Origin: Sphingomonas taxi | GTDB taxonomy: Bacteria; Pseudomonadota; Alphaproteobacteria; Sphingomonadales; Sphingomonadaceae | Assembly (NCBI GenBank): GCA_003243195.1 | Contig: QFQI01000011.1 | Coordinates: 1 to 64,000, forward strand | Direction: 5' to 3' | Length of the DNA: 64,000 nt | Shown here: positions 33,914 through 42,884 of the stretch, one piece after another | How positions within the stretch are numbered: position 1 is the first letter of the stretch | Layout of the letters: the number at the start of each line of letters is the position of its first letter | Translations under genes and position numbers: made by a program | Notes under the pieces: model-generated | The model's database searches: none | What the model saw: only the letters and a program-made list of their open reading frames with translations | What the model was told of the DNA's origin: nothing

Positions 33914-36139
33914 ATGCGTTTCGATCTTCTCGCCGGCGGTGCTGTGTGGCTGGCGCTGGCCGTCCCGGCGTCGGCGCAAGTGCCGCCGGAGCGCGCGCCG
34001 ATCGCCCCCGCGCCGACCACGTCGCCCGCCGCCGACGATCAGGTGAACTTCAGCGCCGCGACGCTGGAATATGACTACGAAGGCGACGTCGTGACCGCGA
34101 CCGGCGAGGTGCGGATGACGCGTGCGGGCGATCGGCTGCGCGCCGACAAGGTGACATGGGATCGCAAATCGGGCCGGGTGGTCGCCAACGGCAACGTCGC
34201 CGTGACCAATCCCGAAGGCGATGTCGCCTATGGCGACTCGATCGAACTGACCGACACGCTGAAGGACGGCGTGGTCGACAATTTGCTGGTGGTGCTGGAA
34301 CAGGGCGGACGCCTCGCCGCCGTGCGCGGGGTGCGCGAGCAGGACGGCACGATGAACCTCGACCGCGCGGTCTATTCGCCATGCGCGGTGGTCGGCGCCG
34401 ATGGCTGCCCGCGCGAACCGACGTGGAAGATCACCGCGGTGAAGGTCGTCTACCGCCCGGACAAGCAGCGCGTCTATTACGAGGGCGCGCGTTTCCACCT
34501 GTTCGGCCTGACCAGCCCCGCCCTGCCCCGCTTCAGCAACTCGACGGTGCCCAGCAACGACACCGGCCTGTTGACGCCCTCCATCGGGCTGACGCGGTTG
34601 AACGGCGCGGAACTGGTCCTGCCGGTGAACTTCGCGCTCGGCCCCAACCAGTCGCTGGTGATCGCGCCGCATCTGTTTTCCTCGGAAGTGCCGATGCTGG
34701 AGGCGCGCTACAGCGCGGTCAATGAACTCGGCGCCTTCTCCGTTCGCGGCTTTGCCACCGGCAGCCGGCGAAGCGAGGATCTGTCCGCCGGCTTCACCTC
34801 CGACACGGAGCGTGCGTTCCGTGGCTATGTCGACGGCGCGGGCCGGTTCCAGATTGATCCGTACTGGAGCCTGTCGGGATCGCTGCGCGTCGTCACCGAC
34901 CGGACGTTCCTGCGCCGCTACGACATCTCGAACGAGGATCGCCTGCGCACCACGCTGGCGCTGGAGCGGATCGACCCCAACAGCTATTTCTCGCTGGCCG
35001 GCTGGGCGGTGCAGACGCTGCGGGTCGGCGACCAGCAGGGGATGCAGCCGGTAGCGCTGCCCGAGCTGGACTATCGCCGCCGCGTGCCCGACGCCTTGCT
35101 CGGCGGCACGGTGCAGCTTCAGCTCAACACGCTGGCGATCGGGCGCAAGGCCGGGCAGGACACGCAGCGCGCGTTTGCCAGCGCACGCTGGGACTGGCGC
35201 GGCATCACCACGCTGGGCCAGGAGGTGACGCTGACCGCCTTCGGGCGCGGCGACGCCTATAACGCGCAGGATACGATCGCGACCTCGGTGGCGAGCTATC
35301 GCGGGCTGGAAGGGTTCCAGACCCGCCTGATCGGCGCGCTGGCCGCCGATGTGCGCTGGCCGTTCGTCGGCACGCTGTTCGGCGGCTTCCAGCGCTTCTC
35401 GCCGCGCGTGCAAGTGGTCGCCACGCCGCGGACGCGCAACATCCAGATCCCGAACGAGGATGCGCGCGCGGTCGACCTGGAAGATTCGAACCTCTTCGCG
35501 CTCAACCGCTTCTCCGGCTACGATCGCTGGGAGGATTCCAGCCGCGTCACCTATGGGGCGGACTGGTCGCTGGACCTCACCGGCGTCGCGATCTCCACCA
35601 ATGTCGGGCAGAGCTACCGCATCAACGCACGGCCCAGCATCCTGCCGGACGGCACCGGCCTGTCGGATCGGCTTTCCGATATCGTCGGCCGCACCAACAT
35701 CCGCGTCGGTGAACTGGTGACGTTCACGCACCGCTACCGTCTCGACAAGGACAATTTCGCGGTCCGCCGCAACGAGGTGGATGCGACGGTGGGGACGCGC
35801 GCCACCTACGCCACCATCGGCTATCTGCGGCTCAACCGCGACATCGACGTGCTGGAGGATCTGGAGGACCGCGAGGAAGTCCGCGCCGGCGGGCGCGTCG
35901 CTTTCGCCCGCTTCTGGTCGATATGGGGGTCGGCGATCGTCGACCTTACCGATCGCGCGGAGGATGCGCTGTCCACGTCGGACGGGTTCAGCCCGATCCG
36001 GCATCGGCTGGGGGTCGCCTATCAGGACGATTGTCTCGATCTGGGACTGACGTGGCGGCGCGATTATCGCAACGTCGGCGATGCGCGCGCCGGCAACAGC
36101 TATCTGTTGACGCTTTCCTTCAAGAACCTCGGCCGCTAA
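33914..36139 (+). CDS. lptD: LPS-assembly protein LptD
   Basis: 741 residues. A signal peptide (MRFDLLAGGAVWLALAVPASAQ) is followed by an OstA/LptA-like N-terminal domain (about 45-160: FSAATLEYDYEGDVVTATGEVRM, VTNPEGDVAYGDSIELTD) and a large LptD barrel (SPSIGLT-type strands, RFSPRVQVVATPR, DRWEDSSRVTYGADWSLDLT, GNSYLLTLSFKNLGR). The C-terminus has the alternating aromatic pattern of outer-membrane barrels. It receives LPS from the Lpt bridge and inserts it in the outer leaflet with LptE. It begins the operon lptD-surA-pdxA-rsmA, conserved in alphaproteobacteria. It is divergent from pepA. A GTG one codon earlier is a possible start. Confidence 0.94.
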   Translation: MRFDLLAGGAVWLALAVPASAQVPPERAPIAPAPTTSPAADDQVNFSAATLEYDYEGDVVTATGEVRMTRAGDRLRADKVTWDRKSGRVVANGNVAVTNPEGDVAYGDSIELTDTLKDGVVDNLLVVLEQGGRLAAVRGVREQDGTMNLDRAVYSPCAVVGADGCPREPTWKITAVKVVYRPDKQRVYYEGARFHLFGLTSPALPRFSNSTVPSNDTGLLTPSIGLTRLNGAELVLPVNFALGPNQSLVIAPHLFSSEVPMLEARYSAVNELGAFSVRGFATGSRRSEDLSAGFTSDTERAFRGYVDGAGRFQIDPYWSLSGSLRVVTDRTFLRRYDISNEDRLRTTLALERIDPNSYFSLAGWAVQTLRVGDQQGMQPVALPELDYRRRVPDALLGGTVQLQLNTLAIGRKAGQDTQRAFASARWDWRGITTLGQEVTLTAFGRGDAYNAQDTIATSVASYRGLEGFQTRLIGALAADVRWPFVGTLFGGFQRFSPRVQVVATPRTRNIQIPNEDARAVDLEDSNLFALNRFSGYDRWEDSSRVTYGADWSLDLTGVAISTNVGQSYRINARPSILPDGTGLSDRLSDIVGRTNIRVGELVTFTHRYRLDKDNFAVRRNEVDATVGTRATYATIGYLRLNRDIDVLEDLEDREEVRAGGRVAFARFWSIWGSAIVDLTDRAEDALSTSDGFSPIRHRLGVAYQDDCLDLGLTWRRDYRNVGDARAGNSYLLTLSFKNLGR

Positions 36140-36219
36140 GCCGTCGTTCAGTTCATTCGCGGCACATGCGCCCATCCGTGCCCGCGGGCGCGCTTCATCG
36201 GGATTTCGAGATTAACGTG

Positions 36220-37587
36220 ATGACGAAGAAGAAGGGTGCGTTGCTGACCCGCCGGTTGCTCGGAACGATCGTCGCGCTGGGCGCGGCGGGGGCCGCACTG
36301 GCCCAGGCCGATCAGGACGCACAGGATGTGCCCGCGCGCGACACCACCGGCCTCAATCTGCCGGCCGATCTTCAGGTGTTCGGCAAGCTCGACCCCAACG
36401 TCCGCAAGGCGACCGCGATCGTCAACGAAAGCGTCATCACCGGCACCGACGTCGACCAGCGCGTGAACTTCATCGCGGCGGCGAACGGCGCGAAGCTGAA
36501 CGATGCGGATCGCGACCGGCTGCGCTTGCAGGTGCTGCGCCAGTTGATCGACGAGACGTTGCAGATCCAGCAGGCGAAGACCGCCGACGTGACGATCACC
36601 AAGCAGGAGATCGACCAGGCCTATGCCGGCGTCGCGCGCAACCTGCAGAAGACGCCGGCCGACCTCACTACCTGGCTGCGTGCGGAGGGATCGTCGGAGC
36701 GCTCGCTGCGCCGGCAGATCGAGGGCGAGTTGGCGTGGAACCGCTATCTGCGCCGCAAGGTGGAGCCGTTCGTCAACGTCGGCGACGAGGAGGTGAAGGC
36801 GATCCTTGACCGGCTGGAGGCGGCCAAGGGCACCGAGGAATATCACCTCAACGAAATCTATCTCGCCGCCACGCCGGACCGGCAGCAGCAGGTGTTCGAC
36901 AACGCCCGGCAGATCATCGGCGAGATCGGCAAGGGCCAGGCGCCGTTCGCCTATTTCGCGCGCAACTTCTCCGAAGCTTCGACGCGCGGCGTCGGCGGCG
37001 ACCTCGGCTGGGTGCGTGCGGCCCAGTTGCCCGAGGCGCTGGCGGAGACGGCGCAGACCATGCAGGTCGGTCAGGTCGCCGGCCCGGTCGGCACGCCCGG
37101 CGGCTTCTCGATCCTGTATCTGGTCGACAAGCGGCAGGTGCTGACCGCCGATCCACGTGACGCGCGACTCAGCCTGAAGCAATTGACCATCAAGTTCCCG
37201 GCCGGCACCACGCAGGCGCAAGCGACCGCGCGCACCTCCGCCTTCGCGGAGGCGATCCAGAAGCTCCAGGGCTGTGGTTCGGTGGACAAGATCGCGGCGT
37301 CGCTGAACGCCGAGGTGGTCGACAACGACGCGATCCGCATCCGCGATCTTCCGCCGCAATTGCAGGCGATCATGGTCAAGTTGCAGGTCGGCCAGGCCAC
37401 GCCGCCGTTCGGATCGCCCACCGATGGCGTCCGCACGCTGGTGATGTGCGGCCGCGACGAGGCGCAGGGCGGGCAGCTTCCCGGCGCGCAGCAGATCCAG
37501 AGCCAGCTCGAACAGCAGCGCGTCAACCTGCGGGCGCAGCAGGCGTTGCGCGACCTGCGACGCGACGCGGTGATCGAGTATCGCTGA
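36220..37587 (+). CDS. surA: periplasmic peptidyl-prolyl isomerase/chaperone SurA
   Basis: 455 residues from MTKKKGALLTRRLLGTIV, with a signal peptide ending near ALAQ. An upstream in-frame ATG at 36166 exists but would place extra residues before the signal. A SurA N-terminal domain (IVNESVITGTDVDQRVNF, LRQLIDETLQIQQAK) is followed by one clear parvulin domain (EEYHLNEIYLA ... FSEASTRGVGGDLGWVRAAQLP). A second, degenerate one may lie in the 360-440 region. It folds outer-membrane proteins such as LptD in the periplasm. Its place right after lptD supports that role. Confidence 0.93.
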   Translation: MTKKKGALLTRRLLGTIVALGAAGAALAQADQDAQDVPARDTTGLNLPADLQVFGKLDPNVRKATAIVNESVITGTDVDQRVNFIAAANGAKLNDADRDRLRLQVLRQLIDETLQIQQAKTADVTITKQEIDQAYAGVARNLQKTPADLTTWLRAEGSSERSLRRQIEGELAWNRYLRRKVEPFVNVGDEEVKAILDRLEAAKGTEEYHLNEIYLAATPDRQQQVFDNARQIIGEIGKGQAPFAYFARNFSEASTRGVGGDLGWVRAAQLPEALAETAQTMQVGQVAGPVGTPGGFSILYLVDKRQVLTADPRDARLSLKQLTIKFPAGTTQAQATARTSAFAEAIQKLQGCGSVDKIAASLNAEVVDNDAIRIRDLPPQLQAIMVKLQVGQATPPFGSPTDGVRTLVMCGRDEAQGGQLPGAQQIQSQLEQQRVNLRAQQALRDLRRDAVIEYR

Positions 37588-37597
37588 GGAGACGCCG

Positions 37598-38599
37598 ATG
37601 GTCGCGCCGATCGCCATTTCGATGGGCGATCCCGCGGGGATCGGGCCGGAGACGATCGCCCGGGCATGGGACGCCCGGATCGAACGCGAGCTGCCGCCGT
37701 TCGTGGCGGTGGGGGACCGGCGCGCGATCGCGCGGGTCTGGAACGGGCCGGTCGCGGCGGTTACCGATCTGAACGCGGTGGCGCAGATCTTCCCCGACGC
37801 GCTGCCGGTGCTGACCGTCGAGGATGCCGGCGACATCGTGCCGGGCGCGCCGGACGCGGATGGCGCGCGCTGTGCGGTGCGCGCGCTGGAGCTGGCGACC
37901 GGCCTGGCGCGCTCGGGCGCGGCGCGGGCGTTGGTCACCGGCCCCGTCTCCAAGGCGCAGCTCTATGCGATCGGTTTCACCTACCCCGGACAGACCGAGT
38001 TCGTCGCCGAACGCTGTGGCATCGCCCGCGACAATGCGGTGATGATGCTGGCCGGGCCGGGGCTGCGTGTCGTGCCGATCACCACCCATGTACCGCTGGC
38101 GGAGGTGTCGGGGCTGCTGACCGTAGAGCTGATCCTCGCGAAGGCGCGGGTGACCGCGCGCGCGCTGACGCGCAATTTCGGGATCGAACGGCCGCGCCTC
38201 GCCTTCGCCGGGCTCAACCCGCATGCGGGCGAGAATGGCGCGCTGGGCCGCGAGGAGGTCGACGTGATGCGGCCCGCGATCGAGCAACTGGTGGCGGAGG
38301 GGATCGACGCGCGCGGACCGCTGGCCGCCGACACGATGTTCCACCCGCGCGCGCGCGATCAATATGACGTGGCATTGTGCCCGTATCACGACCAGGCGCT
38401 GGTGCCGCTCAAGACGCTGTTCTTCGACGATGGCGTGAACATGACCTTGGGGCTGCCGATCATCCGCACCTCTCCCGACCATGGCACCGCCTTCGGCATC
38501 GCCGGTCGCGGCGTGGCGCATCCCGGCGCGACGATCGCGGCCATCGTCATGGCGGATGCGGCGGCCAGGCACCGCGCGCGCTGCCTGCCGCCATCGTGA
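37598..38599 (+). CDS. pdxA: 4-hydroxythreonine-4-phosphate dehydrogenase
   Basis: 333 residues. It oxidises 4-phosphohydroxy-L-threonine in pyridoxal phosphate synthesis. The signatures are AISMGDPAGIGPETI at the start, TGPVSKAQLYAIGF, GLNPHAGENG, and YHDQALVPLKTLFFDDGVNMTLGLP with the metal-binding His and Asp, then the terminal PDHGTAFDIAG-like segment (SPDHGTAFGIAG). The start ATG is ten bases past surA. The stop overlaps the rsmA start in GTGA. Confidence 0.96.
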   Translation: MVAPIAISMGDPAGIGPETIARAWDARIERELPPFVAVGDRRAIARVWNGPVAAVTDLNAVAQIFPDALPVLTVEDAGDIVPGAPDADGARCAVRALELATGLARSGAARALVTGPVSKAQLYAIGFTYPGQTEFVAERCGIARDNAVMMLAGPGLRVVPITTHVPLAEVSGLLTVELILAKARVTARALTRNFGIERPRLAFAGLNPHAGENGALGREEVDVMRPAIEQLVAEGIDARGPLAADTMFHPRARDQYDVALCPYHDQALVPLKTLFFDDGVNMTLGLPIIRTSPDHGTAFGIAGRGVAHPGATIAAIVMADAAARHRARCLPPS

Positions 38600-39417
38600 C
38601 CGCCCCGCAACTGCCGCCGCTGCGCGATGTCATCGCGCGCCACGGGCTGTCCGCATCGAAGGCGCTGGGGCAGAACTTCCTGTTCGACGCGCAGCTGCTC
38701 GGGCGGATCGCCCGCATTCCCGGCGACCTGACCGATGCCGAGGTGCTGGAGATCGGGCCCGGCCCCGGCGGCCTTACCCGCGCGCTGCTGGCGCAGGGCG
38801 CGCGCGTTACCGCGATCGAACGCGATCGCCGCTGTATCCCCGCGCTGGCCGAACTGGAGATCGCCTATCCCGGCAGGCTGCGGGTGATCGAGGGGGATGC
38901 CACCGCGATCGACGCGCGCACCCTGTTCGACGGCGCGCCGCATATCGTCTCCAACCTGCCCTATAATGTCGGCACCGCTTTGCTGGTCGGGTGGCTGTCC
39001 GCCGACTGGCGGCCGTGGTGGCGTTCGCTGACGCTGATGTTCCAGCGCGAGGTCGCCGAGCGGATCGTCGCCACCGTCGATAGCGACGCCTACGGCCGGC
39101 TGGCGGTGCTGGCGCAGTGGCGCGCGTCCGCAAGGATCGCGATGCCGGTCCACCGCTCCGCCTTCACGCCCCCGCCCAAGGTGATGTCCGCGGTCGTGCA
39201 CCTGACCCCCTCGGAAGCGCCCGAGGGCGTGACATTCGCGATGCTGGAGCGCCTCACCGCGGCCGCGTTCGGCCAACGCCGCAAGATGCTGCGCCAGAGC
39301 CTGCGCGGGGTTCCCGGTGCGCTGGAGGCGCTGGAGGCGGAGGCGATCGACCCGACCCGCCGTGCCGAGACGGTCAGCGTGGCGGAGTTCGTGGCCGTGG
39401 CGCGGCGGCTGAGTTGA
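38596..39417 (+). CDS. rsmA: 16S rRNA dimethyladenosine transferase
   Basis: 273 residues from a GTG overlapping the pdxA stop (GTGA). It dimethylates A1518 and A1519 at the 3' end of 16S rRNA during late 30S assembly. SAM motif I is LEIGPGPGGLTRALL, preceded by KALGQNFLFD. The catalytic NLPY motif is in VSNLPYNVGTALLV. The conserved VMFQREVAERI-type segment (LMFQREVAERIV) and FxPPPKVxSAVV (FTPPPKVMSAVV) are both intact. The length is typical of KsgA/RsmA. Confidence 0.96.
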   Translation: MTAPQLPPLRDVIARHGLSASKALGQNFLFDAQLLGRIARIPGDLTDAEVLEIGPGPGGLTRALLAQGARVTAIERDRRCIPALAELEIAYPGRLRVIEGDATAIDARTLFDGAPHIVSNLPYNVGTALLVGWLSADWRPWWRSLTLMFQREVAERIVATVDSDAYGRLAVLAQWRASARIAMPVHRSAFTPPPKVMSAVVHLTPSEAPEGVTFAMLERLTAAAFGQRRKMLRQSLRGVPGALEALEAEAIDPTRRAETVSVAEFVAVARRLS

Positions 39418-39465
39418 ACCGGTGACATGACGGCCGTCGCGCCGCCACGTCATCCCCTTGCCCGC

Positions 39466-39990
39466 TCAGTCCTGCGCGGAGGGCTGCTGCCCGGTGCTGG
39501 CGGTGGTGGTGTTGGCGCCGACCTGCGCCGTCGTCACCGGCGGTCCCTTGGCGATCACCGCCGCCAGCGTGCTGGCCTGCGGACAATCGCCCTTGCACAG
39601 CGAGCGGACGCGCGCGAGATTCTGCCGCGCCCGCTCCACTGCGCCCTTCGCTACCATGGCCTCGCCCTGTCCGGACAAGGCGTTGACGTCATTGGGTTCC
39701 AGCAGCAACGCCTCGCGATACAGACGGATCGCCTTGCCGGGCAGGCCGCGCGCTTCCGCGACCTCGGCCAGCGCGACGAACGCCTGCCGGTTGCGCGGAT
39801 CGACCGTCACCGCGCTTTCCAGCAGGTCGGTCGCACCCTCCAGATTGCCGGCCGCCCGCGCCGCCTTGCCCTGTTGCAGCAGCGCCATGCTGCGCGCGTC
39901 GATCTGGTCGTCAGGCCGCTGGCCGTGAAGCGACGTCGAGATCGACACCAGCGCCAGCGAGGCGGCCATGGCGACGGCGGTGAAACGCAT
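39466..39990 (-). CDS. secreted TPR-repeat protein
   Basis: 174 residues from MRFTAVAMAASLALV; a GGAG site six bases before this ATG decides for it over one ten codons upstream. The signal peptide ends near SISTSLHG. The rest is a chain of about three tetratricopeptide repeats (ARSMALLQQGKAARAAGNLEGATDLLESAV, ..., AFVALAEVAEARGLPGKAIRLYREALLLEPN, ALSGQGEAMVAKGAVERARQNLARVRS). A Cys pair (LCKGDC) and a low-complexity Thr tail end the protein. A periplasmic scaffold is likely; the partner is unknown. It sits alone between rsmA (convergent) and rsmB. Confidence 0.75.
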   Translation of the reverse strand: MRFTAVAMAASLALVSISTSLHGQRPDDQIDARSMALLQQGKAARAAGNLEGATDLLESAVTVDPRNRQAFVALAEVAEARGLPGKAIRLYREALLLEPNDVNALSGQGEAMVAKGAVERARQNLARVRSLCKGDCPQASTLAAVIAKGPPVTTAQVGANTTTASTGQQPSAQD

Positions 39991-40023
39991 GTACGGCTCC
40001 AGCTTCGGCACGATGCGCATCGA

Positions 40024-41172
40024 CTAGCATGGCGCCCGCAGCCGCGCGACGAAAAAACCGTCGGTGCCGTCGTGCGCCGGTGTCAGCCGCACACCGGCAC
40101 CATGCGGTCGCCCGAAGGGCAGTACCGGGCGCTCGACGTTCCAGCCCGGATGCGCGGCGAGGAAGGCGTCGACCTGCGCCGGCCCCTCGCCGTCGAGCAG
40201 CGAACAGACGACATAGACCAGCGCGCCGCCCGGCCGCACCGCGCCCGCCCCCACCGCCAGCAGGTGACGTTGTGTCTCGATCAGCCGGTCGAGACGCGCG
40301 GGGGTCAGGCGCCAGCGCGCCTCCGGGTTGCGCCGCCACGTTCCCGTCCCGGAACATGGTGCGTCGATCAGCACCACGTCGGCGCGCAGCTCGCCGAGCG
40401 TCGCGGCCTCCTGCCCCGGGTTCATCAACAGCGGCGTGATGATCGTCGCGCCCGCGCTGGCGGCACGCGGCGCCAGCCGCGACAGGCGCGCGCGGTCGAC
40501 GTCGCTGGCGACGATCCGTCCTTCATCGCGCATCGCGGCGGCGAGCGCGAGGCTCTTGCCGCCCGCACCCGCGCACAGATCCAGCACGGTCATGCCGGCG
40601 CGCGCCTCCGCCGCCAGCGTCACCGTCTGGCTGCCGGCGTCTTGCACCTCGACCGGCAGTCGTGCGACATTCGTGCCGGCGGGCAGGCGCCGCGCCATCG
40701 GCAGCCCCGCAATCGGTTCCGCACCCGCCAGATCGAACGCGTCGGCATTCGCCGGGTGAAGCCGCACGTCGAGCGGTGCGCGCCCGATCAACGCCCGCTG
40801 CTCCGCCGCGTCCAGCCCCGACGCCGCGAGCCGTTCCTCCAGCCAGCGTGGATGCAGCCCCTCGGCAGCCGGCGCCTCGTCGCCGATCGGTGCCGGGCCG
40901 TGCGCCGAGCCGTCGAAGGTCGTCGCCAGCACCGGATCGGCGGCCGCTAGCGCCAGCATCGCCGCGCGACCGTCCGCCGGCCGTTCGCCCAGGCGCCGGA
41001 TGGCCGCATAGACCAGCTCGCGTACCGCGCGCCGGTCCTTCGACCCGGCATAGCGGCGTTGCGCGAAATAGCGCGAGATCAGCGTGTCCGCCGCCGCACC
41101 GCCCTCGTGCGCGGCCGCGACGATCGCATCGAGCAGCTCGATCGCGGCCTGGGTACGTGCGGCCGGCGTCAC
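40024..41172 (-). CDS. rsmB: 16S rRNA (cytosine-C5)-methyltransferase, RsmB/NOP family
   Basis: 382 residues from a GTG. The N-terminal NusB-like region (TQAAIELLDAIVAAAHEG) is followed by a Rossmann methyltransferase domain: motif I LDLCAGAGGKSLALA, motif IV DAPCSGTGTWRRNPEARW with the release Cys, and motif VI VVCSLL with the nucleophile Cys. It methylates C5 of a cytosine in 16S rRNA, C967 in Escherichia coli. Its start overlaps the stop of a tiny 16-codon frame in GTGA. It is preceded by guaB on the same strand. The RsmB symbol rests on the NusB-like N-terminus; other RNA m5C enzymes are similar. Confidence 0.88.
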   Translation of the reverse strand: MTPAARTQAAIELLDAIVAAAHEGGAAADTLISRYFAQRRYAGSKDRRAVRELVYAAIRRLGERPADGRAAMLALAAADPVLATTFDGSAHGPAPIGDEAPAAEGLHPRWLEERLAASGLDAAEQRALIGRAPLDVRLHPANADAFDLAGAEPIAGLPMARRLPAGTNVARLPVEVQDAGSQTVTLAAEARAGMTVLDLCAGAGGKSLALAAAMRDEGRIVASDVDRARLSRLAPRAASAGATIITPLLMNPGQEAATLGELRADVVLIDAPCSGTGTWRRNPEARWRLTPARLDRLIETQRHLLAVGAGAVRPGGALVYVVCSLLDGEGPAQVDAFLAAHPGWNVERPVLPFGRPHGAGVRLTPAHDGTDGFFVARLRAPC

Positions 41173-41219
41173 GCGATGTCGCCAGGGTGGAGGACGGGGC
41201 GCGAGGCGAAGATGGTCAT
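41169..41219 (-). CDS. possible 16-residue upstream peptide
   Basis: ATG to TGA, 17 codons (MTIFASRPVLHPGDIA), with its stop overlapping the rsmB GTG start in GTGA. That overlap is the same coupling seen at many real gene pairs in this window. It is too short to judge by content, and it could be chance. If translated it may help ribosomes reach the GTG. Confidence 0.25.
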   Translation of the reverse strand: MTIFASRPVLHPGDIA

Positions 41220-41291
41220 GACCGGGCCTTCTGACAGAAGCGCGTGACGTCCCACGGGCTGCGCTGGGATGCGACCGCTCCCCGGCACGCC

Positions 41292-42749
41292 TCAACGCGT
41301 CGGATAATTGGGTGCCTCGCGCGTGATCGTCACGTCATGGACGTGGCTTTCCTTCAGGCCCGCGCCGGTGATCTGGACGAATCGGGCGCGCTGCTGGAGA
41401 TCGCGGATCGTGGCCGAGCCGGTATAGCCCATCGCCGCCTTGATCCCGCCGACCAACTGGTGGATCACGTCGCGAGCCGGCCCCTTGTACGGCACCTGCC
41501 CTTCGATCCCTTCCGGCACCAGCTTCATCTGATCGCGCACCTCACCCTGGAAGTAACGGTCGGCCGAACCGCGCCCCATCGCGCCGACGCTTCCCATGCC
41601 GCGATAGGATTTGTACGCACGCCCTTGATAAAGGAATGTTTCCCCGGGCGCCTCCTCGGTGCCGGCCAGCAGCGACCCGACCATGCAGGTCGATGCGCCC
41701 GCCGCCAGCGCCTTGGCGAGATCGCCCGAGGTACGCAGCCCGCCGTCGGCGATCACCGGCACGCCCGACGTCGCGCCGGCCTCGGCACAGTCCATCACCG
41801 CCGTTAGTTGCGGCACGCCGACACCGGCGACCACGCGCGTCGTGCAGATCGAGCCAGGCCCGATGCCGACCTTGATCCCGTCCGCGCCGGCGCCGATCAG
41901 CGCGCGCGTCGCCTCGGCGGTGGCGACGTTGCCCGCAATGACCTGCACGGCGTTGGACAGCTTCTTCACCCGCTCCACGGCGCGCGCGACCTCGCTATTG
42001 TGGCCATGCGCGGTGTCGATCACGATCAGGTCGCACTCGGCATCCACCAGCGCCTCGGTGCGCGCGAACCCCTTGTCCCCGACCGTGGTAGCGGCGGCGA
42101 CGCGCAGCCGCCCGGCGGCGTCCTTGGTCGCCTCCGGATACATCACCGCCTTCTCGATATCCTTGACCGTGATGAGGCCGACGCAACGATAAGCGTCGTC
42201 CACCACCAGCAGCTTCTCGATACGGCGCTGGTGGAGCAGGCGGCGCGCCTCCTCCTGCCCGACCCCGGTGCTGACAGTGGCGAGGTTGTCGCGCGTCATC
42301 AGTTCGGCGACCGGCTGGTCGGGGTTTTCGGCGAAGCGCACGTCGCGGTTCGTGAGGATGCCGACCAGCTTGCCGTCACGCTCGACGACCGGGATGCCGC
42401 TGATGCGGTGCGCGGCCATCAGCGCCTGCGCCTGCGCCAGCGTGGCTTCGGGCGCGATCGTGATCGGGTTGACGACCATGCCGCTTTCGAAGCGCTTGAC
42501 CTGGCGCACCGCGGCGACCTGTTCGTCGACGGTCAGGTTGCGGTGGAGCACGCCCATCCCGCCGAGCTGCGCCATGACGATCGCCATGTCGGCCTCGGTC
42601 ACGGTATCCATCGCGGACGACAGCACGGGGATGTTGAGCGAGATGCCGCGCGTCACCTGCGTGCGGGTATCGGCCTCGCCGGGAAGGACGCCCGACTCCG
42701 CCGGCACGAGCAGCACGTCATCGAAGGTGAGGCCGAGGCGGATGTCCAT
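41292..42749 (-). CDS. guaB: IMP dehydrogenase
   Basis: 485 residues from MDIRLGLTFDDVLLVP. It oxidises IMP to XMP, the committed step of GMP synthesis, with NAD. The catalytic Cys is in GIGPGSICTTR. Two CBS domains lie between about residues 95 and 205. The dehydrogenase core runs VPVIADGGLRTSGDLAKALAAGA and the flap GMGSVGAMGRGSADRYFQ. The gene is leftward with rsmB 120 bases downstream, and pckA lies about 135 bases upstream with a hairpin between them. Identity is certain. Confidence 0.97.
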   Translation of the reverse strand: MDIRLGLTFDDVLLVPAESGVLPGEADTRTQVTRGISLNIPVLSSAMDTVTEADMAIVMAQLGGMGVLHRNLTVDEQVAAVRQVKRFESGMVVNPITIAPEATLAQAQALMAAHRISGIPVVERDGKLVGILTNRDVRFAENPDQPVAELMTRDNLATVSTGVGQEEARRLLHQRRIEKLLVVDDAYRCVGLITVKDIEKAVMYPEATKDAAGRLRVAAATTVGDKGFARTEALVDAECDLIVIDTAHGHNSEVARAVERVKKLSNAVQVIAGNVATAEATRALIGAGADGIKVGIGPGSICTTRVVAGVGVPQLTAVMDCAEAGATSGVPVIADGGLRTSGDLAKALAAGASTCMVGSLLAGTEEAPGETFLYQGRAYKSYRGMGSVGAMGRGSADRYFQGEVRDQMKLVPEGIEGQVPYKGPARDVIHQLVGGIKAAMGYTGSATIRDLQQRARFVQITGAGLKESHVHDVTITREAPNYPTR

Positions 42750-42849
42750 GGAGCGCCGAATCCTGTCGGGGTGAGGAGGTGGCGCGCCATGTAACCGCAA
42801 CCTGCGCGGACGGCTAGTGCCCTGCCGCGCGCGCCCGATCGTCAATGTG

Positions 42850-42865
42850 ATCGCGTCGCCGCGAT
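42850..42865 (-). terminator. possible terminator of pckA
   Basis: Perfect 6-bp stem ATCGCG/CGCGAT with a TCGC loop, about 20 bases past the pckA stop on the minus strand. Short and without a T run, so weak. Confidence 0.35.
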
Positions 42866-42884
42866 GGCCATGATGATCGGGACG

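Noticed and set aside
33791..36175. 794-codon leftward open frame over lptD
   Set aside because: Antisense shadow of lptD; low-complexity and no motif.
39427..39453. Hairpin between rsmA and the TPR gene
   Set aside because: Only six clean base pairs with a long loop; too weak to call a terminator.
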